In this document: one piece after another, positions 49,090 through 58,058 of the stretch | Numbering within the stretch: position 1 is the stretch's first letter | Layout of the letters: the number at the start of each line of letters is the position of its first letter | Source of the DNA: Chryseobacterium oleae | GTDB lineage: Bacteria; Bacteroidota; Bacteroidia; Flavobacteriales; Weeksellaceae | DNA length: 64,000 bases | Assembly: GCF_900115055.1 (NCBI RefSeq) | Contig: NZ_FOVD01000003.1 | Location: 372,001 to 436,000, forward strand | Direction: 5' to 3' | The notes under the pieces: model-generated | Database searches by the model: none | The model's input: only the letters and a program-made list of their open reading frames with translations | What the model was told of the DNA's origin: nothing | Position numbers and translations under genes: made by a program

Positions 49090-49938
49090 TTAATAAAGTC
49101 TCTGAACTGATAAAAATAATTCTCTGGTATTGTCCGCTGTATTTGGATCTGTAGTTGTCGTATTACTCGATCCCGCCGTAGATTTATTATCCACACGGAA
49201 CGCATAATATACTCTGTACCATCTTGGTTCCGGTTCCTGTAACGTAATATCAAAGGTCACCGTTTCATTGTGAGTTTGTGTAAGATAAACTCCGTCATCA
49301 AACTGCCTGAAAGTACCCGGCGAAAGTTTGATATTCCCGTTATCTGAATCTCCTGTATGGGTAGACATCTCAGAAACCCAGATTTTAATATCCGACGTAC
49401 CTACATTATAAAGACGCGGATTAAATGTAGTCGCAGCACCTGCTCCGGATGAATTTCCGTCAAACTGCGCATCCAGCCTTAACACACCACCCAAAACCGG
49501 AAGATCAGAAAGATAGGTACTGGCCAGGATATTCGTCCCTGAAGTGGATGCCGGGATACTTCCATGATAATATACCAATTCCCCTATTACGATATCATCA
49601 TTACTTCCTCCAAACGCAAATTTCCAGGTTTCACCATTGAACATATAATATCCGGGCTTATCTACCTTTGCTGTTTTTACAGAAGCCGTCGTTACAGCCT
49701 GAGTGACATAGACCAATGCACCGGTCTGATCTGCAAGATATACGTCGTCTTTAGCTTTAAGCTGATTTCCCGTCATTCTTGGGGCAATTACTCCATCTGC
49801 CACATTAGCTACATCGGGTTTTCCTGCTACATGAAGTGTGGCTTTAGGGGCTTCTGTATTGATACCAACCTGAGCTAAAACGGTACTGGAAATAAGAGTC
49901 AGAGCGAGGCTCCAAAGAGATAATTTAATTTTCTTCAT
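49090..49938 (-). CDS. Exported hypothetical protein of the VGINTxxP type
   Basis: A 282-residue protein with a signal peptide (MKKIKLSLWSLALTLISSTV, then LAQ). Directly after it comes VGINTEAPKATLHVAG, the conserved opening of many Flavobacteriia surface/tail-fibre-like proteins. The rest is Gly/Thr/Asn-rich beta structure with no catalytic motif. It is probably a periplasmic or surface structural protein; its role is unknown. Confidence 0.75.
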   Translation of the reverse strand: MKKIKLSLWSLALTLISSTVLAQVGINTEAPKATLHVAGKPDVANVADGVIAPRMTGNQLKAKDDVYLADQTGALVYVTQAVTTASVKTAKVDKPGYYMFNGETWKFAFGGSNDDIVIGELVYYHGSIPASTSGTNILASTYLSDLPVLGGVLRLDAQFDGNSSGAGAATTFNPRLYNVGTSDIKIWVSEMSTHTGDSDNGNIKLSPGTFRQFDDGVYLTQTHNETVTFDITLQEPEPRWYRVYYAFRVDNKSTAGSSNTTTTDPNTADNTRELFLSVQRLY

Positions 49939-50210
49939 TTTTGATTATATTTGTTTTTTATTGATAAGGCAGGACCATGTAAGATCATTATCTTGATAGA
50001 TACAAATGAATTGTAACTGACTGTTTGGGCAATTGATCTGATGGCAAAGTTATCCGCAGGAATAAATCAATTTTATAAATAATCAATGAAAAACCGGAAA
50101 CGGCTTAAAAAACACAAAAACTTAAAAAACAATAACTTAACCCAGTCATTTCCTGATATTGACTGCTCATGTAGATATTGAAACGAAATCTAATTACCGT
50201 CGAAACACAA

Positions 50211-51173
50211 ATGGCAACCACTCATAACATCAAGACTGAAAGAATTGAACATTACAAAAGACAGCTGATCCATTACTATATGATTCTGATGGCCATCATT
50301 CTTTCTGTATTTGCTTTGATCTACACGTTTATCATTCCGGACAAAACCATGTCCCGGTATCTGTATGGCGGATTGTTTTTCATGGTCTACACTTATATTA
50401 TTGTCCGTAAAAGTTACTCGGTGGAAGTATTGATTCACACCTATATGATTGCTGCTTCCTTTTACAATTTTTACATTATGCTGGCTTTCTGGAACAATTC
50501 TGTGGCGAGCTTTGTCTGGCTGATTCCTATTCTTCTGGGAGCCTATGTTTTTCTTACAAGAAAATATGTTTTATTCTATTTCATTTATGTGCTTTTCAAT
50601 ATCGTCTTAGGATATTTGATTTCTAATAATTTTGATTTCAATTTTCCAAAACACAGCCCCGAAGATGTGAAAATGACCGATACTGTACTGATGATCTCTA
50701 ATGTAGCCGTCATAGCACTCCTCCTCTATTTTAAAGACAAGATCAGACGTGTGGAAATTTATAATGAAATTGAGGAAAGACTCCAGACAGATTTTAAAAC
50801 AACAATGCCTCCTGTAGAAAAAGACAGCTATTCAGAAGAATTGTTTAAAAAAATCGAACACATAATGAAAGAGAAACATCTTTACAAGGATGTGAATTTC
50901 AACATTTCCAAATTATCCGCAGAAATGGATGTGAACAGCAGTTATATTTCCAAATCGATACGGCATAAAGGCTTTCCGAATTTCAATAATTATCTTAATC
51001 TGTACAGAATCAATTGTGTTAAAAAGCTTCTGGATGAAAACGATCTGGAACGTGTGACTTTAATGTATATCTATACCGAAGCCGGATTTTCTAACCAGTC
51101 TACCTTTAACCGGGTTTTTAAACAGATCGAAGGAAGCACCCCATCAGAATACATCAGCAGAATGCAGCGATAA
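50211..51173 (+). CDS. Membrane-anchored AraC-family regulator
   Basis: A 320-residue protein with about six hydrophobic helices (residues ~20-180) and a C-terminal AraC HTH (FNISKLSAEMDVNSSYISKS, then SIRHKGFPNFNNYLNLYRIN and MYIYTEAGFSNQSTFNRVFK). Integral-membrane AraC regulators are common in Bacteroidota and are thought to sense envelope or small-molecule signals. The MFS gene 116 bases downstream is the likely target. The ATG at 50211 was used; the TTG at 50178 is upstream. Confidence 0.88.
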   Translation: MATTHNIKTERIEHYKRQLIHYYMILMAIILSVFALIYTFIIPDKTMSRYLYGGLFFMVYTYIIVRKSYSVEVLIHTYMIAASFYNFYIMLAFWNNSVASFVWLIPILLGAYVFLTRKYVLFYFIYVLFNIVLGYLISNNFDFNFPKHSPEDVKMTDTVLMISNVAVIALLLYFKDKIRRVEIYNEIEERLQTDFKTTMPPVEKDSYSEELFKKIEHIMKEKHLYKDVNFNISKLSAEMDVNSSYISKSIRHKGFPNFNNYLNLYRINCVKKLLDENDLERVTLMYIYTEAGFSNQSTFNRVFKQIEGSTPSEYISRMQR

Positions 51174-51289
51174 TCGGTTTTGCCAATAAACCTGATTGAA
51201 TAAAGCGTTTTCAGAATTCAAAAAATATCATGAACTTTACGGGACATTAATTTCTATAAAAACCTCAGCGTTTTTAATCGTACAAAATC

Positions 51290-52492
51290 ATGAATCTATC
51301 TGAAAAAGCAGAAAAAGGAAGCCAGCGTTTCCGGTATATCAAACTTTGTATTTTCTTTTCGGGACTTTCCGTATTTGCACAGCTTTATCTTTTTCAGCCG
51401 ATGCTTCCCACCGTCTCAGACTATTTCAAAACAACGGCCGGCGACAGTTCTCTCCTGGTTTCTTCTTCCACGATAGGAATGGCCATTGGACTGTTATTTT
51501 TCGCTTTTAAAGCAGACAGTTATTCAAGAAAAAAAATGATGACTTTTTCACTGGTTTCATCTGCATTGCTTACTATTATCTCAGCGTGGATGCCAAGTCT
51601 CAGCCTTCTTATTGCGACAGGTGTTTTAAAAGGTTTTGTGGTTTCCGGAGTTTCAGCGGTGGCACTTGCCTATCTGACTGAAGAAGTTCATATTTCTGTC
51701 GTTGCCCTCGCCATCAGCATGTACCTCAGCGGAAATACCATCGGTGGTATGAGTGGAAGAATACTGGCAACCATTTTAGCCGGGGAATTCGGTTGGCGGA
51801 ATGCTGTTCTGATCATAGGGATAGAAAGCCTGATTCTGGGACTGGTATTCTGGAAACTCTTTCCCGATTCTAAATTCTTTAATCCCCAGAAAACGGATTA
51901 TTCTTTGAAAGTCAAACAAATGAGAAGGTTTCTTACCGATTCTTATATGCTGCGCTTATACTGCATCGCCGCTCTTTTGATGGGTACTTTTGTAAGTGTT
52001 TATAATTATCTGACCTTCAGATTAGAAGATCAGCCATTTTCGTTGAGCCATTTTGTGATCGCTTTTATATTTTTAATGTATATTTTCGGCGTATTTGGTA
52101 CGATGATTACCAGCAGACTTTCGAAAAGATTCAGCCGCAATCTTATTCTTAAAGGATCCGTTCTGTTTATGTTTTCCGGTACTTTACTTCTGTTGTCGGA
52201 GAATATTTATGTCGTAATTTTTGGTCTCGGGTTGTTTACACTCGCTTTCTTCGCAGCTCATACTATGGCCAGTCAGATGACTGCACTTCATGCCAAACAC
52301 GGAAAATCTTCAGCCACCTCTATTTACTGGCTGTTTTACTATTTCGGATCCAGTATTCTGGGAAGTGGTACCGGATATATCCTCCATGCCTATTCCTGGA
52401 CTGTTTTTATAATGGTACTCTTATTTTCCGTTGGAATTTCGTTTGTACTTGCGGCAAGAAACAGAGATTTGGGAACAATTAAAGTTCTTTAA
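51290..52492 (+). CDS. MFS transporter
   Basis: A 400-residue protein with twelve predicted helices. The family loop FAFKADSYSRKKMMTFSLV between TM2 and TM3 is present, as is the SMYLSGNTIGGMSGRI TM5-type motif typical of the YnfM/drug-efflux branch. The substrate is unknown. It follows the membrane AraC regulator and probably depends on it. Confidence 0.88.
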   Translation: MNLSEKAEKGSQRFRYIKLCIFFSGLSVFAQLYLFQPMLPTVSDYFKTTAGDSSLLVSSSTIGMAIGLLFFAFKADSYSRKKMMTFSLVSSALLTIISAWMPSLSLLIATGVLKGFVVSGVSAVALAYLTEEVHISVVALAISMYLSGNTIGGMSGRILATILAGEFGWRNAVLIIGIESLILGLVFWKLFPDSKFFNPQKTDYSLKVKQMRRFLTDSYMLRLYCIAALLMGTFVSVYNYLTFRLEDQPFSLSHFVIAFIFLMYIFGVFGTMITSRLSKRFSRNLILKGSVLFMFSGTLLLLSENIYVVIFGLGLFTLAFFAAHTMASQMTALHAKHGKSSATSIYWLFYYFGSSILGSGTGYILHAYSWTVFIMVLLFSVGISFVLAARNRDLGTIKVL

Positions 52493-52641
52493 CAAACATC
52501 AGATACCACACATCTACCACATTTTATTTTCTATTTTTCTTTGATTTTAAGAAAAAACAATATTATTTTAACATATAATTAATTATTTATAGAAAAAATT
52601 AACAAAACATTCAAAATCAAAGACAATTTACTCTAATGCAA

Positions 52642-52656
52642 GGCATAATATTTGCA
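52642..52656 (+). promoter_or_regulatory. Candidate sigma-54-type promoter
   Basis: GGCATAATATTTGCA has the GG-N10-GC geometry and a perfect TTTGCA -12 half, 41 bases before the ATG at 52697. An off-consensus AATATTTG box overlaps it, so a housekeeping promoter is an alternative. Confidence 0.4.
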
Positions 52657-52696
52657 AGTATTTAAGGACCACACACCTTTCTAAACTCACAATATT

Positions 52697-53113
52697 ATGA
52701 ACGCAGCAGATCTTAAAATTAAAAACTTAGTTGAATACAAAAACCAAACGTATACGATCACTGAAATCTTCCATGGCAGAAACCATGATTATTTTGTAAA
52801 AATTGAGAATGACATTCACAGTATTTCAGTTCCTGCAGATGCTATAACGCCCATTCAGATTACTGAAGAATGGCTTGAAAAATTTGGCTTCTTACGGACG
52901 TACAGTTCAGAGCAGCGAATTCGTTATGAAAGACCGGAAGCGTTTATTAAATATGACATTGATTTAAGTTCAAAAAAGATTCTGGAAGGTCTGAAAATAT
53001 ATGGAAATTCCATCAGATGCAGGTATATCCACGAGTTTCAGAATATTTTTTCGTGTCTATTCGGAAAAGAGCCTGCAACATCCAGTTTCGGACTGTTAAA
53101 GGCGGAGTCTTAG
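52697..53113 (+). CDS. Hypothetical protein of a Bacteroidota accessory-gene family
   Basis: A 138-residue protein. It begins NAADLKIKNLVEYKNQ, then ITPIQITEEWLEKFGF, and ends with CRYIHEFQNIFSCLFGKEP. These blocks match a widespread family of unknown function often found on prophages and conjugative elements in Bacteroidota. No other mobile-element genes lie here, so it may be a lone relic of one. It is cytoplasmic and probably has beta-sheet structure. Confidence 0.65.
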   Translation: MNAADLKIKNLVEYKNQTYTITEIFHGRNHDYFVKIENDIHSISVPADAITPIQITEEWLEKFGFLRTYSSEQRIRYERPEAFIKYDIDLSSKKILEGLKIYGNSIRCRYIHEFQNIFSCLFGKEPATSSFGLLKAES

Positions 53114-53135
53114 TTTTATCATGTTTATTATAAAG

Positions 53136-53166
53136 AAACCGCTACATTTTGTGTAGCGGTTTTGTT
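53136..53166 (+). terminator. Terminator
   Basis: AACCGCTACA, loop TTTTG, TGTAGCGGTT, then T-rich sequence. Confidence 0.8.
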
Positions 53167-53374
53167 TTATACTTTTTTGAATTAAATTGAAAATAATTTT
53201 GATTCTACATTGACTGCGTTTTTTTAACGCAAAGTTTAATTGTACTACTTTATAATTTAAGGAATGCAAAGAAGAAATCAATTTCATTGATTTGATTAAG
53301 CGGATGTTCTATTACATAATCTCATGGGTTTCCTCAAAAGTACTTTTGAAGCCCAATATCCCATCAACAAATCA

Positions 53375-53878
53375 TCAGATCACTCCTTGCTTCTGAAGAC
53401 GCTTCTGTTTCGCCTTCTCTCTCTGTTCTTTACGGAAATCCCAAGGTGAAACGGCTGTTTTATCCTGCCACAAACCCAGCTTTTTTGTTTTTGCCTTATT
53501 TTGCATCGCTCCAAGATCTGCATCTTTGGAATAAGAATAATACCACCAGCCATATCCGGCCTTTATAATTTCTGCGGAAAGATATTTTCCGTTGTCATAG
53601 TAAACCTTTGCCACTGAACGACCATAACGATCTTTCTTCATTTCTGTAAACATGATTTTTTTGGCAAAAACCTGATCGGAGGTAAATTTTTTGGCATTTT
53701 TTCCGAAAGGCTGCCGGTTTTCGGGACAGTCTACTTCAGCCAGCCGAAGTTTCTTCTGTACATTTCCATCCAATAAAACTGTGATCGTGTCTCCATCTGA
53801 AATCCCAACTACCTTTGCCGTCGTCTGTGAGAAAAATGAAAGTGGAAAGCATAACAATGCATATAGAAAAATTCTCAT
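53375..53878 (-). CDS. Exported thermonuclease-family (SNase) protein
   Basis: A 167-residue protein with a signal peptide (MRIFLYALLCFPLSFFSQ). It has the staphylococcal-nuclease fold: VVGISDGDTITV, LRLAEVDCPE, the catalytic Arg/Glu block and KKDRYGRSVAKVY. The tail after residue 150 is highly basic (RKEQREKAKQKRLQK). It should cleave nucleic acids outside the cytoplasm. It is a single gene. Confidence 0.9.
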   Translation of the reverse strand: MRIFLYALLCFPLSFFSQTTAKVVGISDGDTITVLLDGNVQKKLRLAEVDCPENRQPFGKNAKKFTSDQVFAKKIMFTEMKKDRYGRSVAKVYYDNGKYLSAEIIKAGYGWWYYSYSKDADLGAMQNKAKTKKLGLWQDKTAVSPWDFRKEQREKAKQKRLQKQGVI

Positions 53879-54093
53879 GATGCGAAATTATGTATTTATT
53901 TCGGAAACCCTCTGATGCAGGTGTTTTTTTTATTTATTTCACTTTTAAAAATGTCAATGGTGAATTTTGCTTGGCAGGTGAATGGTGAATCTTTTGGTGG
54001 ATATGAGCATTCCGAATCTCTAAAACCCTAAAACGCTCCGACTCTCAAACTCATACCGCGTACAAGTAACTTCCCTAACCACATTCTAAATCT

Positions 54094-54942
54094 CTAATAT
54101 TCAGTGTTGGCAAACTCCAGTCTGAAAGCTTTCGGGCTTTTCCCACGCTGGGCTTTAAAGAATTTATTCAGATGGCTTTCATCCGTAAAGCCGAGTTCAT
54201 CAGCAATTTCAGTGATTCGTCTGTCGCTGTGTTTCAGGCGATGTTCTATTAAAGTTGTTTTATAGTTATTGACGTACGACTGCAAGGTTTCGCCGCTGTG
54301 TTTTTTAAAATATTTTCCGAGATAGTTCTCTGAAAACCCAAACGCTTTACTGATGCTTTCCGTACGGATCATTTCCGGCTCATAAATATTACTTTGAATG
54401 TAGTTCAGGATATTAATGATGCGTGATTCGGAGGTTTCATCTATTTTTTGAGGCAGGTATTTAGCGATATTCCTGGCTACGACTACAATAAGGGTATTCA
54501 CCAATTGAGCCGTAATATCACCATGGTAGACATCTCTGTTCACAGCCTCTCTGATGAGGGCTTCTACAATCGGACGGATGAGCGTTTTATCACTTTGATT
54601 TTTCAAAATACATCCCGGTTTATGGTTGGCATTCTCCATAATAAATTCCAGCCGTTGAATGTTTTCTTTTGAAATGCTGCTGTCTTTTAAATAGATATTA
54701 CTGAACTGCAGAAAGAAAAACCTTGTTGTACTGTCGATCCAGAACTGACTGCAATCCTGAGGGGTCAGCAGAAACATATGGTTGTCGGAATAGGAAAAAC
54801 TATGCTTGTTGATACAATGCCTACCCGTTCCCGACAATATAAAAACAAGCTCGAAAAAGTTCTTCCGACTTTCCTTCTCCGGAAAGGTATCTAAAGTTTC
54901 AAAATGAATACTGTAAGGCTGGTATAATACATCGCGGTTCAT
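54094..54942 (-). CDS. AraC-family regulator with cupin N-domain
   Basis: A 282-residue protein. The N-terminal cupin-like ligand domain (ELVFILSGTGRHCINKHSFS, HMFLLTPQDCSQF) is followed by a C-terminal AraC HTH (RTESISKAFGFSENYLGKYF, then ITEIADELGFTDESHLNKFF, KAQRGKSPKAFR). It is divergent from the acetolactate decarboxylase operon with a perfect -7 box on each strand in the 113-base gap, so it probably regulates that operon and itself. Confidence 0.9.
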   Translation of the reverse strand: MNRDVLYQPYSIHFETLDTFPEKESRKNFFELVFILSGTGRHCINKHSFSYSDNHMFLLTPQDCSQFWIDSTTRFFFLQFSNIYLKDSSISKENIQRLEFIMENANHKPGCILKNQSDKTLIRPIVEALIREAVNRDVYHGDITAQLVNTLIVVVARNIAKYLPQKIDETSESRIINILNYIQSNIYEPEMIRTESISKAFGFSENYLGKYFKKHSGETLQSYVNNYKTTLIEHRLKHSDRRITEIADELGFTDESHLNKFFKAQRGKSPKAFRLEFANTEY

Positions 54943-54967
54943 ACAAATCGTATTTTATTGATATGAG

Positions 54968-54975
54968 CAAAAATA
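54968..54975 (-). promoter_or_regulatory. Promoter -7 box for the araC-type gene
   Basis: TATTTTTG on the minus strand, 26 bases before the ATG. Confidence 0.55.
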
Positions 54976-55022
54976 TACAAAAACATAGAAACAATATACC
55001 ATTAATCTGCTTAAAATCAGTA

Positions 55023-55030
55023 TAATTTTG
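55023..55030 (+). promoter_or_regulatory. Promoter -7 box for the acetolactate decarboxylase operon
   Basis: TAATTTTG, exact consensus, 26 bases before the ATG at 55056. Confidence 0.6.
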
Positions 55031-55055
55031 CTCCATAGAACATAAGTTGAGATCT

Positions 55056-55826
55056 ATGACAAAAACATTATTAAGTACAACACTTTTATCTATGCTGTCC
55101 GTTTCACTGCATGCACAGCGGACTGAAGATAAAATCTACCACTACTCTTCCATGGATGCCATGAGAAATGGAGTATATACAGGAGACATTACTGTAAAAG
55201 AATTAAAACAAAAAGGCGATTTCGGACTGGGAACCTATAATTTTCTGGATGGCGAACTGATTGCGATGGATGGCAAAATATACCGCATTGCAACCAACGG
55301 ATCTGTTGAAGAGGCAGATAAAAGAAGAAAGGTTCCGTTTGGTTCGTTTACTTTTTTCAAAAAAGATAAATCTGTAACACTTGAGGAAATTAAAACGGTT
55401 GATGATCTTCTGAAGAAACTACCTGAAATTTTGCCCTCGCGCAATCGCTTTTATGCTATAAAAATAGAAGCAATATTCAGCAGTTTAACATTGGGTGGAG
55501 CGATAAAGGTGGATGAAAAAGATGTCACAGGTATTGCCACTTTTATGAAAACAAGACCATTGTACAAGAAACAGAATATCAAGGGAACTCTTGTAGGTTT
55601 TTACAATCCCGGGTACGCAGGCGGCTTGGATTTATCACCGTTTCATTTTCATTTTATATCAGATGATAAAAAAGCCGGAGGACATATGATAGAAGGAAAT
55701 TTTTCCGATACAAAAATCACCGTTCAGCTTGACGAGAAAAACGCTTACGAAGTGATATTACCGAACACTAATGATGTCGGCTACCAGCGAATCTGGACCT
55801 CTTCCCAAGCAAAAGCACAGTATTAA
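55056..55826 (+). CDS. Exported acetolactate decarboxylase
   Basis: A 256-residue protein with a signal peptide (MTKTLLSTTLLSMLSVSLHA). Family motifs are FGLGTYNFLDGELIAMDGKI, then GTLVGFYNPGYAGGLDL and the zinc-binding FHFHFISDDKKAGGH. It converts 2-acetolactate to acetoin. The signal peptide places it in the periplasm, as known for some secreted AlsD enzymes, so it would act on acetolactate that has left the cell. It is first in an operon with the cupin-MRJP protein and the ABM protein. The ATG at 55056 was chosen over the TTG at 55047. Confidence 0.92.
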   Translation: MTKTLLSTTLLSMLSVSLHAQRTEDKIYHYSSMDAMRNGVYTGDITVKELKQKGDFGLGTYNFLDGELIAMDGKIYRIATNGSVEEADKRRKVPFGSFTFFKKDKSVTLEEIKTVDDLLKKLPEILPSRNRFYAIKIEAIFSSLTLGGAIKVDEKDVTGIATFMKTRPLYKKQNIKGTLVGFYNPGYAGGLDLSPFHFHFISDDKKAGGHMIEGNFSDTKITVQLDEKNAYEVILPNTNDVGYQRIWTSSQAKAQY

Positions 55827-55852
55827 ATTTTAAAATATAAATATTCAATCTC

Positions 55853-57256
55853 ATGAAGACAAGAAAATCAGCTTTTATACATGTAGCAGCCCTACTCTCC
55901 TTCAGCCTGATCTCTGCCCAGCAAAAGGTACTGCAAACCGATTTCAATAAAGGACCCTGGGAGCAGGTAGGTCAAGGTTTACAGCGAAAATGGGTTTCGG
56001 GCGCGGAAAGCACTTTTGCATTCTGGAAAATGGATAAAGGTTCTCATGTTCCGCCACACCAGCATCCGAATGAACAGGTAACATATATTACAAAAGGTAG
56101 CGTTAAGGTTCTGATGAATAATAAGGAGCACATCGTAAAAGCCGGTGGTGTCCTGATCATTCCTGCCAATATCACCCACGAATTTTTCTGTCTGGAAGAC
56201 GGTACCGAGGATCTGGACTTTTTCACACCAGTCCGTAAAGACTGGACAGAAGGAACTGCATCGTATCTTAAGCAACAGGGAAACCCGCTTGAAGTCGTAG
56301 CACAGTTTGATGAAATGAGACCTGGAAATGTAGCAGTAAGCCGTAATGGACGGGTCTTTGCCACTATTCATCCTTTAGCATCTCCAAAACTGCAGCTGGT
56401 AGAAATCATCCATGGAAAACCTGTTGCATTCCCTTCGAAAGAATTACAGAAAAACGGCGGACCGGCAGACTATGACAAGTTTGACACGCCGCTGGGCGTT
56501 ACCGTAGATAAAGAAAACCGTCTCTGGATGATCGATATGGGTCTGGAACTGGGGAAAACCCGTCTGTGGTGTTTTGATTTAAAGAAAAATAAAGTAGTAG
56601 AAAAAATTGAATTGCCGGCTGATATTGCTCCCAAAGGAAGCTTTGTCCAGGATGTTGCGATCGACGAAAAAAACGGCTGGGCTTATCTTGCTGATATTGC
56701 TAATCCCGGTATTATTGCTTTAAACCTGAAAACAAAAAAAGCCAGAAGATTCAGCGGACATGAGGCTTTACAGTCTGAAGATGTCGATATGATTATCGAT
56801 GGACAAGTGATTGATTTTGGCGGAAAACCTTCCCGGGTAGGTGTTAATCCTATTACTCTTTCAAACGACAGGGAAACCATTTTCTTTGGATCCATGAATG
56901 GTACTGCATGGTATCAGGTTCCGGCCAGACTTTTCCGGGACAATGCTGATGATAAATTGATTGGTAATGCTATTCAGAAATTCGGAGATAAACCTGTCAG
57001 TGATGGTGCAGCGACGGATCAGTACGGCAATCATTATATCACCAACCTTGGCGGACACAGCATCAGTAAGCTTGATGTCAACGGAAAGCTAAATGAAGTG
57101 GTTAAAGACGGAAGGTTACAATGGCCCGATAACGTAGCAGTTTCTGAAGACGGATATCTATATATTTCGGTAAATCAGTTGGATAGAACCACTGCGTTTT
57201 CAGGTGATCAGGATAAAGGGAAGCCGCCTTATTTTATTTACAGGGTAAAACTTTGA
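55853..57256 (+). CDS. Exported cupin-MRJP (yellow/royal-jelly) fusion protein
   Basis: A 467-residue protein with a signal peptide (MKTRKSAFIHVAALLSFSLI, then SAQ). Residues about 50-130 are a cupin with the metal-binding set PPHQHPNEQVTYITKG and ITHEFF. Residues about 145-467 form a six-bladed propeller of the major royal jelly protein/yellow type (FDTPLGVTVDKENRLWMIDM, FVQDVAIDEKNGWAYLADIA, GTAWYQVPARLFRD, LQWPDNVAVSEDGYLYISVN). Such propellers include gluconolactonase/SMP-like lactonases. The fused cupin suggests an oxidoreductase-lactonase pair; the substrate is unknown. It lies 26 bases after the acetolactate decarboxylase gene. Confidence 0.87.
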   Translation: MKTRKSAFIHVAALLSFSLISAQQKVLQTDFNKGPWEQVGQGLQRKWVSGAESTFAFWKMDKGSHVPPHQHPNEQVTYITKGSVKVLMNNKEHIVKAGGVLIIPANITHEFFCLEDGTEDLDFFTPVRKDWTEGTASYLKQQGNPLEVVAQFDEMRPGNVAVSRNGRVFATIHPLASPKLQLVEIIHGKPVAFPSKELQKNGGPADYDKFDTPLGVTVDKENRLWMIDMGLELGKTRLWCFDLKKNKVVEKIELPADIAPKGSFVQDVAIDEKNGWAYLADIANPGIIALNLKTKKARRFSGHEALQSEDVDMIIDGQVIDFGGKPSRVGVNPITLSNDRETIFFGSMNGTAWYQVPARLFRDNADDKLIGNAIQKFGDKPVSDGAATDQYGNHYITNLGGHSISKLDVNGKLNEVVKDGRLQWPDNVAVSEDGYLYISVNQLDRTTAFSGDQDKGKPPYFIYRVKL

Positions 57257-57296
57257 ACAAATTTCGAAAAGTAATTAATAATAAAATTTAAACATT

Positions 57297-57605
57297 ATGA
57301 CTGACGAACAATTTTTATCAACAGCCGTTTTAAAAGCTAAAGAAGGAAAAAGAACAGCCTTAAAAGAGGCTCTGTTACAACTGATAAATCCCACACGCAG
57401 CGAACCAGGATGCCTTTACTATATTCTTTTTGAGGATAAAAACAATGCCGGTACCTTTTATATGCGTGAGGCCTTTAAGGACACTGCCGCATTTGAATTT
57501 CATACCCAAACCGCTCATTTTAAAAATTTTGCGTCGCAGATGGATGAGCTGATGAGCGAACCTATCCAATTGGTGGAGCTGGTAAAGGTTTCGGATATGG
57601 AATAA
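57297..57605 (+). CDS. ABM-domain quinol monooxygenase-like protein
   Basis: A 102-residue antibiotic-biosynthesis-monooxygenase fold (KEGKRTALKEALLQLINPTR, then SEPGCLYYILFEDKNNAGTF and FHTQTAHFKNFASQMDEL). Members are cofactor-independent oxygenases of quinols or act as small stress proteins. It is last in the acetolactate decarboxylase operon, 40 bases after the cupin-MRJP gene; it lacks a signal peptide, unlike its two operon mates. Confidence 0.88.
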   Translation: MTDEQFLSTAVLKAKEGKRTALKEALLQLINPTRSEPGCLYYILFEDKNNAGTFYMREAFKDTAAFEFHTQTAHFKNFASQMDELMSEPIQLVELVKVSDME

Positions 57606-57727
57606 AACCATAACAGGATAGGAATTTTCCAACTTTGTAAAAAAACCGTAAACATTAGGTACACTCACAATCTGAAAAAAAATTAAACCTACAATACATT
57701 TCTTCAGATTCCATTTACATTATTGAT

Positions 57728-57735
57728 TATATTTG
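57728..57735 (+). promoter_or_regulatory. Promoter -7 box for the Gly-Gly peptide gene
   Basis: TATATTTG, exact consensus, 19 bases before the ATG at 57755. Confidence 0.6.
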
Positions 57736-57754
57736 AGTTACCAAAATATTTATC

Positions 57755-58000
57755 ATGAAAAATACAAAATTAAAACTGAATGCTATGAGTCTCGAAGCTT
57801 TAAACAGATCCAAACTAAAGAGTGTAAACGGAGGCGTGGCCGCAGGTCCCTGCGGCAGCTGGGAAAATGCTGAGTTCTCAACATGTTTCAACTGCTGTCT
57901 CGGATTTTACCAAGGCCAAACCGATTTACCACTCGGTCCTGGTCCGTATGATGTTTGTAATGCAACCTGCGGTGGAACTCCTGTAGTGATTCATCCTTAA
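57755..58000 (+). CDS. Gly-Gly-leader cysteine-rich peptide (bacteriocin-like precursor)
   Basis: 81 residues. The leader MKNTKLKLNAMSLEALNRSK ends KSVNGG at residues 22-27, the double-glycine site cut by peptidase-containing exporters; LSLEALN-type leaders recur in Bacteroidota natural-product precursors. The 54-residue core has six cysteines (PCGSW, STCFNCCLG, DVCNATCGG) and is Gly/Pro-rich, so disulfides or other crosslinks are likely. No modification enzyme adjoins it. A HlyD/ABC/TolC export operon is convergent with it. Function (bacteriocin, signal) is inference. Confidence 0.78.
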   Translation: MKNTKLKLNAMSLEALNRSKLKSVNGGVAAGPCGSWENAEFSTCFNCCLGFYQGQTDLPLGPGPYDVCNATCGGTPVVIHP

Positions 58001-58058
58001 CAGCAATACACCAGAGATTTTTCCTACAACATTGTGTAAAATTTAATAATCAAACACA

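Noticed and set aside
49090..49938. A prophage tail fibre
   Set aside because: The VGINTxxP opening with a Sec signal is common in ordinary Flavobacteriia surface proteins, and no phage genes are present.
52697..53113. A mobile element or prophage region
   Set aside because: Only one gene of accessory type is present, with no integrase, attachment repeats or neighbouring element genes.
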